This document shows, in pieces, positions 48,425 to 57,570 of a DNA stretch of 64,000 nucleotides. The position numbers were made by a program, and so were the translations under genes. Under the pieces are notes generated by a model. The model worked only from the letters and a program-made list of their open reading frames with translations, ran no database searches and was not told the DNA's origin. The stretch is from an uncultured Halomicronema sp. GTDB lineage: Bacteria > Cyanobacteriota > Cyanobacteriia > Phormidesmidales > Phormidesmidaceae. Numbering within the stretch: the first letter of the stretch is position 1; every line of letters begins with the position of its first letter. The stretch is from assembly GCA_937899725.1 (NCBI GenBank), contig CALCCA010000008.1:1-64000 (forward strand), read 5' to 3'.

Positions 48425-51400
48425 TTAGGCAAAGGTGATCTCAGTGATCGCGCCGCTGCCGCCGAGGTTCACTACCAGCTTGCTGACGTCGGTTTGGTTA
48501 ATCTCGACGAGGCCTGCCTGACCGTTGCCGGTCATCACGATGTCGAGGCTGCCCAAAGAGGCCCCGTCAGCGCCGTAGAGATCGATGGAGCCGGGTTCCT
48601 CTGTGTCGAGGAAGCCGACGCTATCAATGGCCACCAGTTCATCCCAAATGAACTCCAGGGTGCCGCCACCGGCATTGTCATCGGGATTATCGCTGTTGCC
48701 GTCTTCCGACAAAATCAAGACTAGGCCAGCGGTATCGCTGCCCAAATCACCATCGCCACCGGTTGGGTTAGCCGAGTCAAACAGCATGGCTGCCAGGCCA
48801 TCGGTCGTCACGGTCAAGCCGGAGAGCTGGTCAGTAATGACGGTCCCCGCAGTGAGCCCCTCACCTTCAAAATCGAGCGCAGGGGTGGCTAAGTCGAAGA
48901 AGACAGACCCCGAGTGCTCAATCGAGCCGGCAACGGGCGCAAATCCGCCCTCAGTGGTGAAGGTGAAATCAGTCTCATCGACGATAGCAAAACCTACCTG
49001 GAAGTCTTCGTTAACCGGCTCAGCATCACTGTCAGCACCCACTAACGTGAGGCCAGCCGCCGATGCTAGCAGCGCGGTATCCAGCGCAACGCTGGTGACG
49101 CCCGACTCAACGGTGAATTCACTCTCACCCGAGAGCTCAGCATCAATGCGGGCGTCGCCGACGTCGGCTCCGATCAGCGCGTCATTACCCAAAACGCCTG
49201 CCAACTCGGGCGAGACCAGCAGATCAGCCTCATCCAACAGCAGCGTATCGCCCTCAGCCGACAGCAGCGTATCGCCCTCAGCCGACAGCACGCCGGGGTT
49301 GCCGACATCAAACAAGGGTGCATTGAACGTGATGGTATCGGCGACAAAGAAACCGCTGGCATCATCACTAACCCGTGCCGGGTCAAAACCAATCGAAAAA
49401 TCACCGACTTCGAGATCAAAATCACCAATTGCGGCCGCGACTTCTGGAGCAACGCCAAAGAGGGTTTCGTACATCACCCGGTAGATGTCAGTATTGTCTG
49501 TCGTGTCGGGCAGCAGATCCGCATTGAGACCATAGGTCTTAGAAACGATGCTACCGGCGACGTCAGACCGGGTAGCCCAAGCGACGCCAAAGTCAAAGAC
49601 ATCGCCATCGGCATCCGGTGCGCCGGTGGTGAAGGGCTCAAAGACATCGGTGCTGAAACCCGGCACATCGTTGCTGCCGTCAGTATCATCCAACTGCACC
49701 AGCACCCCATCGGCGCCAGGGCCAAAGGCTTGAGTTTCCGCCTGTACACGGATGGTGTCGTCCGATTCCGGTTCAGTTAACCCAAAGGTACCGGCCCCAA
49801 TCGGCACATCATCCACTTCTAAGCCGCCCGCATCGGAGTCAGCGGCGGTGATGATCAGCGTATTGGGGTCAGTGTTGTCCACAAAATCCATAGCGACGCC
49901 GATCGCTTCATCCGCCCGAATCGCTGCGGCGATGGTGCCCGCCGCATTGTTGTCGTTGGCAAAGTTATCCGTGGCTTCTTCTTCCATCACGAGGAAAAAG
50001 CCGTCGGGATCCGCATCCAAAATGGGCAACGCCACCTCTAGCATCTCGGCGATCGTGGGCGGATTCGGATTGAGGGGTGGCTGACCGTAGAAAATCAAGT
50101 CGCCATTCTCATCCACAAAGCCGTCACGGCGCAGTTCGTCTTCAAAGAAATCGTTGTAGGTATCTTCTGCCCCGAAAATGCCCAGCAGCTTGTCGGTATC
50201 GTCGGTGTTAACGGCCAACAGGTCATCGCGAGTAAAGACCACGGTGTAGCCAGCGGCTTCTGCCTCTTCAATCAGGTTGCGACCATCTTCGCGGGTACCT
50301 TCTTCACCAAAGACGCCGATGGTGCCGACCGGCAAGTAATCGGTCTCTCCCGCCCCGAGGATGACGTCTGGGCGCTGATCAAGAATCTCGGCGGTGATTT
50401 CTTCGGTCGCGCCGCGATTATCCACATCGGCGAGAAATGCCCCAGTCCCGGGCTCCGCGATGAAGCCGGAGTTGATGACGCCGATCGCTTTGCCCGCCGC
50501 CTGGGCTTCCTGCATGATGGTGTCGGGCCGACCCGAGAGGGAAACGATTTCTTCACCGCCCTCATCGACCGGTGCATCAAACCCAAAGCTACCAGCAAAG
50601 GGCTTGACCCCATAGGCGTGGACGACAGCCCCGCCGTTAGACGTGCCGACCAGGCGATCGTCCATGTGACCCAGATAAACGCTGGCATCACTCATCTGAT
50701 CCCAGTTCAGACGACCATCGGTGCCCACAGAAGCAAAGCGAGCTGCCGCATAGTGCGAGGGGCTGGTGCCGTCGGGGTGAATGAAGATGACGTTGCCGAC
50801 ATCGGCAGTGGGTTCCGGAGCCTGACGCGCATCGAGGTCATCGGGCACACCCTCAGGCGCAGCCAAGCTGACGCCAAACAGGCTCTCGTACATCAAGCGG
50901 TAGATGCCGGTATTGTCGATGGTGGACCCTAGGCGATCGGCCCCTTCGCCAAAGGCTTTAGTAACAATGCTGCCGGCAAAGTCGGGTAAGCCAGCCCAGG
51001 CCACGCCAAACTCGTAAACGTTGCCGTTGGCAGCCGGAGCGCTGACAAAGGGAGCCGTGTCGCTGCCCGTGGTGCCATCAAAAGGAACGGTGATGCCACT
51101 GTTGTTGCCATCCGCGTCGAGTTGGCGTTGGGTGGTGAGGGTGCCAACGGTTTCACCAGAGACGTCGTCGATTTCGAGGGAACCGCCGGCACTATCTGCG
51201 GCTGTGATGACAAACGTGTTGGGATTGACGTTGTCGATAAAGTCTTGAGCAACGCCGATCGCCGCATCGGCCCGCAGGGTGGCATCAATGGTGCCGCGAG
51301 CATTGTTGTTGTTGCCGAAGTTGTCGGTGCCTTCTTCCTCCAGCACAATCATGAAGCCGTCTTCTTCTTGGCTAAAGCGGTCGAGGTCGAGGGTGGCCTG

Positions 51401-52177
51401 CAACATTTCGGCCACAGTGGGCGGATTTTCGTTGCCGGGCTGACCGTAGGTGATCAGCTCACCGGTGTCGTCGACAAATCCCTCGGCAATCAACCGTCCC
51501 TCGGGCACATCGTTGTAGGTGTCTTCAGCGGCAAAAATACCGAGGACTTTTTCGGTATCGGCAGACAGGCTCTCCAGATCTTCGCGCGTGTAGACAACGG
51601 TATAGCCCAGCGCTGCCGCTTCTTCAATGAGGTTGCGACCATCTTCGCGAGTGCCTTCTGTACCGAAGAAGCCCACAGTGCCCACCGGCAGGTAGTCAAC
51701 TTCCCCAGCGCCCATGATGACGCTCACGCCCGACGCCACGATTTGCGCCGTGATGCCCTCGCGATCGCCCCGACTTTCCGCATCCGCCAAGAAAACGCCC
51801 GTACCGGGTTCCGCAATAAAGCCGGAGTTAATCACGGCAGTGGGGCGGCCCGCCGCGATCGCCTCTTCTAAAATCGTGGCGTCCGTGGCCGAGCCGTCAA
51901 CATTTTGGCCCTGCAGCGCCGCTAATGACGCATAGGCTTCACCATTTTCATCAAAGCCATAGCTCGGGGCCGTGGCCTTGATGCCGTAGGCATGCACCAC
52001 CGCCCCGGCATTCGAGGTAGCCACAATCGCATCATCCAGGTGTCCTAAATACACCGATGAGTAGGGGGCTTCATCCCAGTTGAGGCGACCGTCGGGACCC
52101 AGAGACTCGACCCGAGCTGCCGCAAAGTGAGACGGATCGGCACCATCGGGATGTATAAAGATGACGTTACTGGTCAT
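48425..52177 (-). CDS. Large protein with two alkaline-phosphatase-like domains
   Basis: About 1250 residues contain two homologous alkaline-phosphatase-like domains (about 1-440 and 460-905), then a 340-residue tail. Each domain has IFIHPDG.(D/S)PSH(F/Y)AAAR with the first metal Asp, TSN(A/G)GAVVHAYG where the Ser aligns with the E. coli nucleophile Ser102, EEE.TDNF.N.NNA and VI(I)TAADS. By eye the zinc-site histidines of PhoA (His331, His370, His412) align with N, S and a non-His residue in both copies. The tail ends in a beta-rich anchor-like region (GTLEFIWDELVAIDSVGFLDTEEPGSIDLYGADG). No signal peptide is seen. The protein is strongly acidic. ATG 52177 follows GGAG. Confidence 0.83.
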   Translation of the reverse strand: MTSNVIFIHPDGADPSHFAAARVESLGPDGRLNWDEAPYSSVYLGHLDDAIVATSNAGAVVHAYGIKATAPSYGFDENGEAYASLAALQGQNVDGSATDATILEEAIAAGRPTAVINSGFIAEPGTGVFLADAESRGDREGITAQIVASGVSVIMGAGEVDYLPVGTVGFFGTEGTREDGRNLIEEAAALGYTVVYTREDLESLSADTEKVLGIFAAEDTYNDVPEGRLIAEGFVDDTGELITYGQPGNENPPTVAEMLQATLDLDRFSQEEDGFMIVLEEEGTDNFGNNNNARGTIDATLRADAAIGVAQDFIDNVNPNTFVITAADSAGGSLEIDDVSGETVGTLTTQRQLDADGNNSGITVPFDGTTGSDTAPFVSAPAANGNVYEFGVAWAGLPDFAGSIVTKAFGEGADRLGSTIDNTGIYRLMYESLFGVSLAAPEGVPDDLDARQAPEPTADVGNVIFIHPDGTSPSHYAAARFASVGTDGRLNWDQMSDASVYLGHMDDRLVGTSNGGAVVHAYGVKPFAGSFGFDAPVDEGGEEIVSLSGRPDTIMQEAQAAGKAIGVINSGFIAEPGTGAFLADVDNRGATEEITAEILDQRPDVILGAGETDYLPVGTIGVFGEEGTREDGRNLIEEAEAAGYTVVFTRDDLLAVNTDDTDKLLGIFGAEDTYNDFFEDELRRDGFVDENGDLIFYGQPPLNPNPPTIAEMLEVALPILDADPDGFFLVMEEEATDNFANDNNAAGTIAAAIRADEAIGVAMDFVDNTDPNTLIITAADSDAGGLEVDDVPIGAGTFGLTEPESDDTIRVQAETQAFGPGADGVLVQLDDTDGSNDVPGFSTDVFEPFTTGAPDADGDVFDFGVAWATRSDVAGSIVSKTYGLNADLLPDTTDNTDIYRVMYETLFGVAPEVAAAIGDFDLEVGDFSIGFDPARVSDDASGFFVADTITFNAPLFDVGNPGVLSAEGDTLLSAEGDTLLLDEADLLVSPELAGVLGNDALIGADVGDARIDAELSGESEFTVESGVTSVALDTALLASAAGLTLVGADSDAEPVNEDFQVGFAIVDETDFTFTTEGGFAPVAGSIEHSGSVFFDLATPALDFEGEGLTAGTVITDQLSGLTVTTDGLAAMLFDSANPTGGDGDLGSDTAGLVLILSEDGNSDNPDDNAGGGTLEFIWDELVAIDSVGFLDTEEPGSIDLYGADGASLGSLDIVMTGNGQAGLVEINQTDVSKLVVNLGGSGAITEITFA
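49238..49285 (-). repeat. 24-bp perfect tandem duplication in the phosphatase gene tail
   Basis: Two identical adjacent 24-bp units encode LSAEGDTL twice in the region following the second phosphatase domain. The duplication keeps the frame and looks recent. Confidence 0.85.
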
Positions 52178-52195
52178 AAACTGGCACTCCATCAA

Positions 52196-53005
52196 TTAAT
52201 AGTAAAAAGGGGCTTTGCTCAGGCTCAATAATCAGAGCAAGAAAAGACACTAGAGCAAGGAAGTCTCAAGTCAACTTCCAACGCCAAGCATTGCAGCCTG
52301 ACATTGTCTAACGAAGATCCCTAAGTAAAGAAGGCTTTAATAATCAAAATATTGGCGACATTAATCCTTAGAAAAAACCGCCAAAAACCTTTTCAGCAAA
52401 GGATTATTCTTATTTTTACAGGCTGACTCTACAGAGCATTTAGCGAAGTCTATCAGAAGCCAGCTGAGTATTTTTGCTGGATTCTTATTAAACAAAATCT
52501 ATCGTTAAAGTTGACTCAAAATCACTAAAGACCCAGGGCATTTAGAAACATCAATACCTCTCAAAAAAAGCCAGAACTTATTTAGGAATATCAATCCTCA
52601 CCTAAGATTATTTGTGATGACAAAATTCAAATTTTGCCGGCAAGGAATCAGATGGTGATGGGTTCAACGCTTTGACCAACTGCCAGGTGTTAGGGAGTCG
52701 AGAGTTCTCACTCAGTCCAGCGTCCTGATGCCAAGTGGTGGCTGGGTGGGGTGGGGCAAGGCCCGTCCGCAGGGCTCTCTAGCCTGCGCATTGCCAAGGT
52801 CAGTTAGCGGGCATCACGCTAGGCGATCAGACTTCTGATGAGGAGGAGCACCGACAGCTGGGTAAGCCAGCAAGGGCGATCACTCAGTTCCGCAGTCCTC
52901 AGGTTTTCCCCAACGGCTCAACTTAAGTCAGACAATTGCTCACGTTAGAACTCACAGGGGGGAGGCGCAATGATTTAATAGGAACGTTCATTTGCATGAC
53001 CCACT
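52196..53005. other. 810-bp intergenic region, AT-rich near the phosphatase gene
   Basis: The left half (52196-52620) is AT-rich and presumably holds the phosphatase promoter. I looked for PhoB-type direct repeats (CTTAA-like spaced by 3) and did not find a convincing set. The right half is GC-richer with TCAGACTTCTGA near 52827 as a short dyad. The last 30 bases precede the zinc-ribbon gene and lack a strong ribosome-binding site. No gene was recognised. Confidence 0.4.
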
Positions 53006-53581
53006 ATGGTGCAGTGCCCGAAAGAACTAAAGACAGCGCTCACAGCGGGGACCCTCGCCGGGGGGCTCGCAGCCCAATGTTGCCCTGACTGTGGCGGGGC
53101 CTGGATTCGGCCTGAGCACTATGCCGAATGGCAAGCAGAGCAGAGCATTGACCCCGATGCTGAACCCCACGTAGCCCAGGTGCCCAGTCAGCTGTCAACT
53201 GACTTTACGCCCCCGTCACTCGACAATCGAGCGGCCCTGTGCCCCGACTGCAAGCACTATCTGGTGCGAGGGCGCATTCAGCTGAAAGAGTTGATGTTTT
53301 TTGTCGAGCGCTGTCCTAACTGCCAGGGCTATTGGTGCGATCGCGGCGAATGGGACGTACTGCAACAGCTCCAGCTTGATCAACATCTCAACTATATTTT
53401 TAATGACCAGTGGCAGGCCCAGGTCAAAGCGCTCGATCTCACCATTCGCGAAAAGGCCGCCACTATTGAAAAGCTGGGACCCGAGATTGCCGACAAGATC
53501 TTTGAACTCGCGACCTTGTTAGAAGATCATCCCAATGGTGACTTTGGCGTGGCCTATTTAATGCGCCGCTTTGAGGAATGA
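53006..53581 (+). CDS. Protein with two TFIIB-type zinc ribbons
   Basis: The 191 residues contain two zinc-ribbon half-motifs: CCPDCGGAWIRPEHYAEW (residues about 25-42) and a complete ribbon LCPDCKHYLVRGRI...CPNCQGYWCDRGEWDVLQ (about 77-120). The arrangement fits the zf-TFIIB family of small bacterial proteins, of unknown role. The C-terminal 60 residues are helical and charged (NDQWQAQVKALDLTIREKAATIEKLG). The first Cys of the N-terminal ribbon may be Cys4. The gene is monocistronic or begins a unit with the ABC ATPase. Confidence 0.78.
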   Translation: MVQCPKELKTALTAGTLAGGLAAQCCPDCGGAWIRPEHYAEWQAEQSIDPDAEPHVAQVPSQLSTDFTPPSLDNRAALCPDCKHYLVRGRIQLKELMFFVERCPNCQGYWCDRGEWDVLQQLQLDQHLNYIFNDQWQAQVKALDLTIREKAATIEKLGPEIADKIFELATLLEDHPNGDFGVAYLMRRFEE

Positions 53582-53639
53582 TAGGTAGGTGCTAGGTCTT
53601 TTCCCCATCCCGACTCTGGCGCGTTGACCATCGGACAAT

Positions 53640-53716
53640 GCGTGCTCTCCCCTGCTCCCCCACCCCCTTGCCTTATGCCCCGCTCTCCCTTGCGCCCGCG
53701 CTCCCCTGCTCCTCAG
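53640..53716. repeat. C-rich low-complexity tract before the ABC ATPase gene
   Basis: CTCCCCTGCTCCCCC-like pyrimidine-rich sequence fills the space between the zinc-ribbon gene and the ABC ATPase. It has the same style as the insert in metH. It is open in the frame of the following gene and would extend it by 50 residues (MRALPCSPTPLPYAPLS...), but this is not conserved protein and no start was taken there. Confidence 0.6.
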
Positions 53717-53787
53717 TACCTGGAAATTGGCCAATCAATCTTTCGACTTATCTATCAATTGCCACTGCTCCCCTGATTAACTCACCG

Positions 53788-55422
53788 ATGTCTGATTGCC
53801 TGCTGACTCTGAATCACTTTTGCGTGGCCTATCCGGGGACAACCACTTGGGCAGTAGATGATGTATCGCTGACCCTCGCGCCCGGCGACATTTTGGGACT
53901 GGTGGGCGAATCGGGCTGCGGCAAAAGCACCTTGGGACGAGCAGCGTTGCGGCTGCTTCCTCGCGCCACCCAGATCAAAGGCGAAGCCATTTTTGAAGAC
54001 CGCTCGATTCCGGCGATGTCGGCACAGGCACTACGGCACTTTCGCGGTGAGGCAGTGTCGCTAATCTTTCAAGATCCGATGACGCGGCTTGATCCGCTAA
54101 TGACGATTGGCGATCACTGTTTAGAAACGCTGCTGGCCCACGAGTCCCAACTGTCACGGGCCGAAGCCAAGGCGCGATCGCTGGCCGCGCTAGAGTCTGT
54201 CAGCATTCCCGCCGATCGCTGGAGCCAGTATCCCCACGAATTCAGCGGCGGTATGCGGCAACGCGTGGCGATCGCCCTGGCATTGGTGCTAAATCCCAAA
54301 CTGATCGTGGCCGACGAACCGACGACCAGTCTGGATGTCACAGTGTCGGCACAGATTCTGGATGAGTTGACCCGCCTCTGCCGCGAACGCCACATGGGGC
54401 TGATTTTGATTTCCCATGATTTGGCGCTGGTGGCGGAATATTGCGATCGCGTCGCCGTCATGTACGAAGGCCAACTGGTGGAACTGGGCAGCTCGCAACA
54501 GGTCTTGCAACAGCCCGAGCATGCCTACACCCAATCGCTGCTCAAGTCCGCGATCGAGCTGCAGCAGGCCGACATTCGTGACGAAATCTCACCGACCGCT
54601 GCGCCCCTGCTGGAAGTTGAGAATCTGCAAAAGCACTACACCTTAGAAGCGAATCCCCTGGCTCGCCTGTTGGACCAGCAAGCCAATCGCGCCATCAAGG
54701 CGGTGGATGACGTGTCCTTTCAGCTGTATCCTGGCGAAATTTTGGGGCTGGTGGGCGAGTCGGGCTGCGGCAAAAGTACCCTCTCGCGGACGGTGCTGCA
54801 AATCATTCCACCCACAGCAGGGCAGGTGCGCTTTTTAGGAGCAGACATCACCAATCTGTCGCGGGCTGAGCTGCAAACCCAGCGGCGCGACATGCAGATG
54901 ATCTTTCAAGACCCGCACGCCTGCTTAAATCCCATGATGACGGTGGGCCAGGGCATCGGCGACCCGCTGCGAATTCACCACTTAGGCACTCCGGCAGAGA
55001 TTAAGCAACAGGTGCAGGCTATGATGCAGCGGGTCGGCCTCACCCCAATTGCGGAGTACCTTGATCGCTTCCCCGGTGATCTCTCCGGCGGGCAGCAGCA
55101 GCGCGTCGCGATCGCCCGCGCCCTCATCACCCGGCCTAAGCTGGTGGTCTGCGATGAGCCGGTCAGCATGTTGGACGCCAGCATTCAAGCGCAGGTGCTA
55201 TCGCTAATGCTGCAGCTTAAAGAAGAATTCGACCTCACCTACCTCTTCATCACCCACGATCTCTGGGTGGCCCGCTATTTATGCGATCGCATCGCCGTCA
55301 TGGAGGCAGGCAAAATTGTGGAAATGGGCCATACCGAAACCATCTTCGAGCGGCCTCAACATCCCTACACCAAGGTTTTGCTCAAGGCAGCCCCGCTGCT
55401 GGCGACCCAGCCAACTTCATGA
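53788..55422 (+). CDS. Double-domain ABC transporter ATPase (DppD-DppF-like)
   Basis: The 544 residues contain two ATP-binding cassettes in tandem, as in fused oligopeptide/nickel transporter ATPases. Domain 1: GLVGESGCGKSTLGR, EFSGGMRQRVAIALAL, LIVADEPTTSLDVT, ISHDLALV. Domain 2: GLVGESGCGKSTLSR, DLSGGQQQRVAIARAL, LVVCDEPVSMLDAS, ITHDLWVA. Both have the C-terminal extension typical of this subfamily (EHAYTQSLLKSA, QHPYTKVLLKAAP). No permease or binding-protein gene is adjacent, so the partner membrane proteins lie elsewhere. ATG 53788 (MSDCLLTLNHFCVAYPG) begins the conserved protein. Confidence 0.9.
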   Translation: MSDCLLTLNHFCVAYPGTTTWAVDDVSLTLAPGDILGLVGESGCGKSTLGRAALRLLPRATQIKGEAIFEDRSIPAMSAQALRHFRGEAVSLIFQDPMTRLDPLMTIGDHCLETLLAHESQLSRAEAKARSLAALESVSIPADRWSQYPHEFSGGMRQRVAIALALVLNPKLIVADEPTTSLDVTVSAQILDELTRLCRERHMGLILISHDLALVAEYCDRVAVMYEGQLVELGSSQQVLQQPEHAYTQSLLKSAIELQQADIRDEISPTAAPLLEVENLQKHYTLEANPLARLLDQQANRAIKAVDDVSFQLYPGEILGLVGESGCGKSTLSRTVLQIIPPTAGQVRFLGADITNLSRAELQTQRRDMQMIFQDPHACLNPMMTVGQGIGDPLRIHHLGTPAEIKQQVQAMMQRVGLTPIAEYLDRFPGDLSGGQQQRVAIARALITRPKLVVCDEPVSMLDASIQAQVLSLMLQLKEEFDLTYLFITHDLWVARYLCDRIAVMEAGKIVEMGHTETIFERPQHPYTKVLLKAAPLLATQPTS

Positions 55423-55472
55423 GCGGAGAGCCAGAAGATGCCGCCGGTGCATACAACAGCTCATCCAATAAG

Positions 55473-55512
55473 AACTGCTGCAGAGATCATGATGGTGATC
55501 TCTGCAGCAGTT
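55473..55512. terminator. 17-bp perfect hairpin between convergent genes
   Basis: AACTGCTGCAGAGATCA (55473-55489) pairs perfectly with its complement at 55496-55512 around a six-base loop. The ABC ATPase and SSS symporter genes converge on it. No T-run follows on either side, so it is not a textbook terminator, but its length suits a shared transcript end or RNA protection. Confidence 0.6.
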
Positions 55513-55560
55513 GGCATTGTTGACCAGACAAGATGGTGGCCAATCTCGTAATCGAACCGT

Positions 55561-57063
55561 CTACAGGGCGCTCACCTCCTCGCGAAGTTGAGCGCGATCC
55601 TGTTCAGCGGTGAGCGGATTGTAGGTGAGCTTAGACCCAATCACAAAAGCAATCAGCCCCACCAGCGGACTAATCAAAGTTGGAAACCCATCAAAATCCA
55701 GCGTGAAGAGATCATTGGGAATATAAAACAGTGTGTTCTCAATGCCAAACATGGTGGGCATCAGCGCAAAGAACACCAGGCGAGTCACCGAGCCCGCAAT
55801 AATGCAGGCCAACGCCCCCTGCCGAGTCGCTTGCACCCAGAACAAGCCCCCCAGCAGCGGCACCACCAACCCCGCAAAGCCCAAGTCAAACCCCAGCAGT
55901 AGCAGCACCCCCGTCTGCGGTACCCGCAAGCCTAAAAAGACGCCCAGCAGCGTAATGACGATCGCCATCAACCGCGTCACCAACAACAGGCGATCGCCCC
56001 CCGCGCCCCCGTGGGTCACCCCATGACGAATACCAAACACGTTGTGAGCCAACACCGAAGAAGTGCCCAAGATCGCCCCATCGGCGGTGGAAAGCGAAGC
56101 GGATAAGATCGCTGCCAGCACCATTAGCCCCAACACTGGCGGCACCACATTTTGCAACAGGGCAAACAGCACCGGGCCATCCGCGACCACACCTGCCTGT
56201 TCCAAAATGCCGCCAGCCGACAAAGCCATAATCGAAAAAGGAATGCCGATAATCAAAGTGCCAGCCGAGGCGGTGAAGCAGGCTTTTTGCGCCGTTTCAG
56301 GACTTTCTGCAGCAAAAATTCGAGCCATAAAGTCGATCGCCACCATGTTGCCAAATCCCAGCGCCAATAAGCTGGCCCAGTTAATCGCGGCACCGGCCCC
56401 CACCGAAGTGAGCTGCTCTAATGCCAGCGGCCCCATGCCCGGCGCAATCTCTAGGCCAAAGTTGGTAGCGACATAAGCAAGCAAGCCAAACGTACCCACA
56501 ACAGCAATCAAAATCTGGATCGCATCGGTATAGGCCACGGCAAAGAGACCACCCGAGACGGTGTAGGCAAAGACGAGAGCCGCCAGCAAGGTAATGCCGC
56601 CAACATAGCTCATGCCCAAAAACGTTTGGAACATGAAGCCCCCCGCGACCAAGTTGCCCGCCAGCAAAAAGGAAAAGCTGATGGACATGATGAAGGCGGC
56701 CATCAACTCCACCAAGCGCCCATACTTCACCCGATAAAAATCAGGAATCGTGATCAGCCCCATCCGGTTCATGGGCTTGGCTAAAAACGTACCGGTCAAA
56801 AACAAGCACAGCGATAACCCAATGGGTAAAGCCGCCCCTGCCCAAAAGCCAAATTCTGCGGATAAATCGGTGTTGCCCAAGGTGGCATTTGAGTCAACGG
56901 ATTGAGCCATTAACGTGGCCGCCGCTAACGGCAAGGACAGCCCTCGACCGGCCACCAAAAAATTGACGCTGTCGCCTTTAATCTGCCTAGATGCCCAGAC
57001 ACCAACACCTAAAGTGCCTAAGAGAAAAGTAATAATTCCCCACGAAAACACGCTATGTTCCAT
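55561..57063 (-). CDS. Sodium:solute symporter, probably guanidine-linked
   Basis: The 500 residues form about 13 membrane helices in the LeuT-like fold of the SSS family (PF00474): start FSWGIITFLLGTLGVGVWASRQ, early FLVAGRGLSLPLAAATLMAQSVDSNATLG (sodium-site region), ITIPDFYRVKYG, VSGGLFAVAYTDAIQ (a classic SSS motif) and ILSASLSTADGAILGTSSVLAHNV. The family includes urea, proline, pantothenate and acetate carriers. Its leader carries a guanidine-I riboswitch, from which I infer that the substrate is guanidine or a related guanidino compound. No guanidine hydrolase or carboxylase gene is nearby in the window. Confidence 0.85.
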   Translation of the reverse strand: MEHSVFSWGIITFLLGTLGVGVWASRQIKGDSVNFLVAGRGLSLPLAAATLMAQSVDSNATLGNTDLSAEFGFWAGAALPIGLSLCLFLTGTFLAKPMNRMGLITIPDFYRVKYGRLVELMAAFIMSISFSFLLAGNLVAGGFMFQTFLGMSYVGGITLLAALVFAYTVSGGLFAVAYTDAIQILIAVVGTFGLLAYVATNFGLEIAPGMGPLALEQLTSVGAGAAINWASLLALGFGNMVAIDFMARIFAAESPETAQKACFTASAGTLIIGIPFSIMALSAGGILEQAGVVADGPVLFALLQNVVPPVLGLMVLAAILSASLSTADGAILGTSSVLAHNVFGIRHGVTHGGAGGDRLLLVTRLMAIVITLLGVFLGLRVPQTGVLLLLGFDLGFAGLVVPLLGGLFWVQATRQGALACIIAGSVTRLVFFALMPTMFGIENTLFYIPNDLFTLDFDGFPTLISPLVGLIAFVIGSKLTYNPLTAEQDRAQLREEVSAL

Positions 57064-57112
57064 CGCTAGTTGCTCCAGATTTCAACATCATAAAACTGCA
57101 CAAATAACCATC

Positions 57113-57270
57113 AAAAAAGCCCGAGAGAAACCTGTGACCTTATACAGGTCAACAGATATCTCCCGGGCTTTTATCCCTCCGTGAACCAACTTGGGCTGTA
57201 CTCAACCAAGCTGGCCTGTATCTCTTGGACCGAACACTTTATCAATAGACAAAGCTGGAACCCTAGATAC
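57113..57270 (-). promoter_or_regulatory. Guanidine-I (ykkC) riboswitch with overlapping terminator
   Basis: On the minus strand, 57270 to 57113 holds the conserved ykkC-class core in order: CTAGGGTTCC (57266-57257), GGTCCAAGAG (about 57231-57222), then GGGATAAAAGCCCGGGAGA (about 57177-57159). The P1 arms GUAUC (57270-57266) and GAUAU (57160-57156) can pair. GCCCGGGAGA is also the 5' arm of a terminator whose 3' arm TCTCTCGGGC is followed by six T (57118-57113). Binding guanidine would hold GCCCGGGAGA in the aptamer and allow read-through, an ON switch. The symporter ATG follows about 50 bases after the T-run. Confidence 0.93.
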
Positions 57271-57570
57271 AAAATTTAGTTTTTCTGCAAGACTATCTCC
57301 GCACTAGAATTCCTAAAATTTGAGAACTAAATATTTCTTTTATTTCAGGAATCTATATATTAGATATCAGGTGATCTTGGAGAAATAAGTATCTCTGAAT
57401 ACGATTTACCCTCCAGTGATGTCAGCATCTCTTGACTCATGCACTGTCTTTTTGATGCGATCAATTGCTGACGTTGGTGATGACTTTACACTCAAAAGCA
57501 TGGTGCAGTCCCCTTTGAGCGGCAGTGAACGGAAAGCGAACGATATGATGACGAAGTAGCTGGAGAGCGT

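Noticed and set aside
52196-52620. Pho box for the phosphatase-like gene
   Set aside because: Searched the AT-rich upstream region for spaced CTTAA-like repeats; only isolated partial matches were seen.
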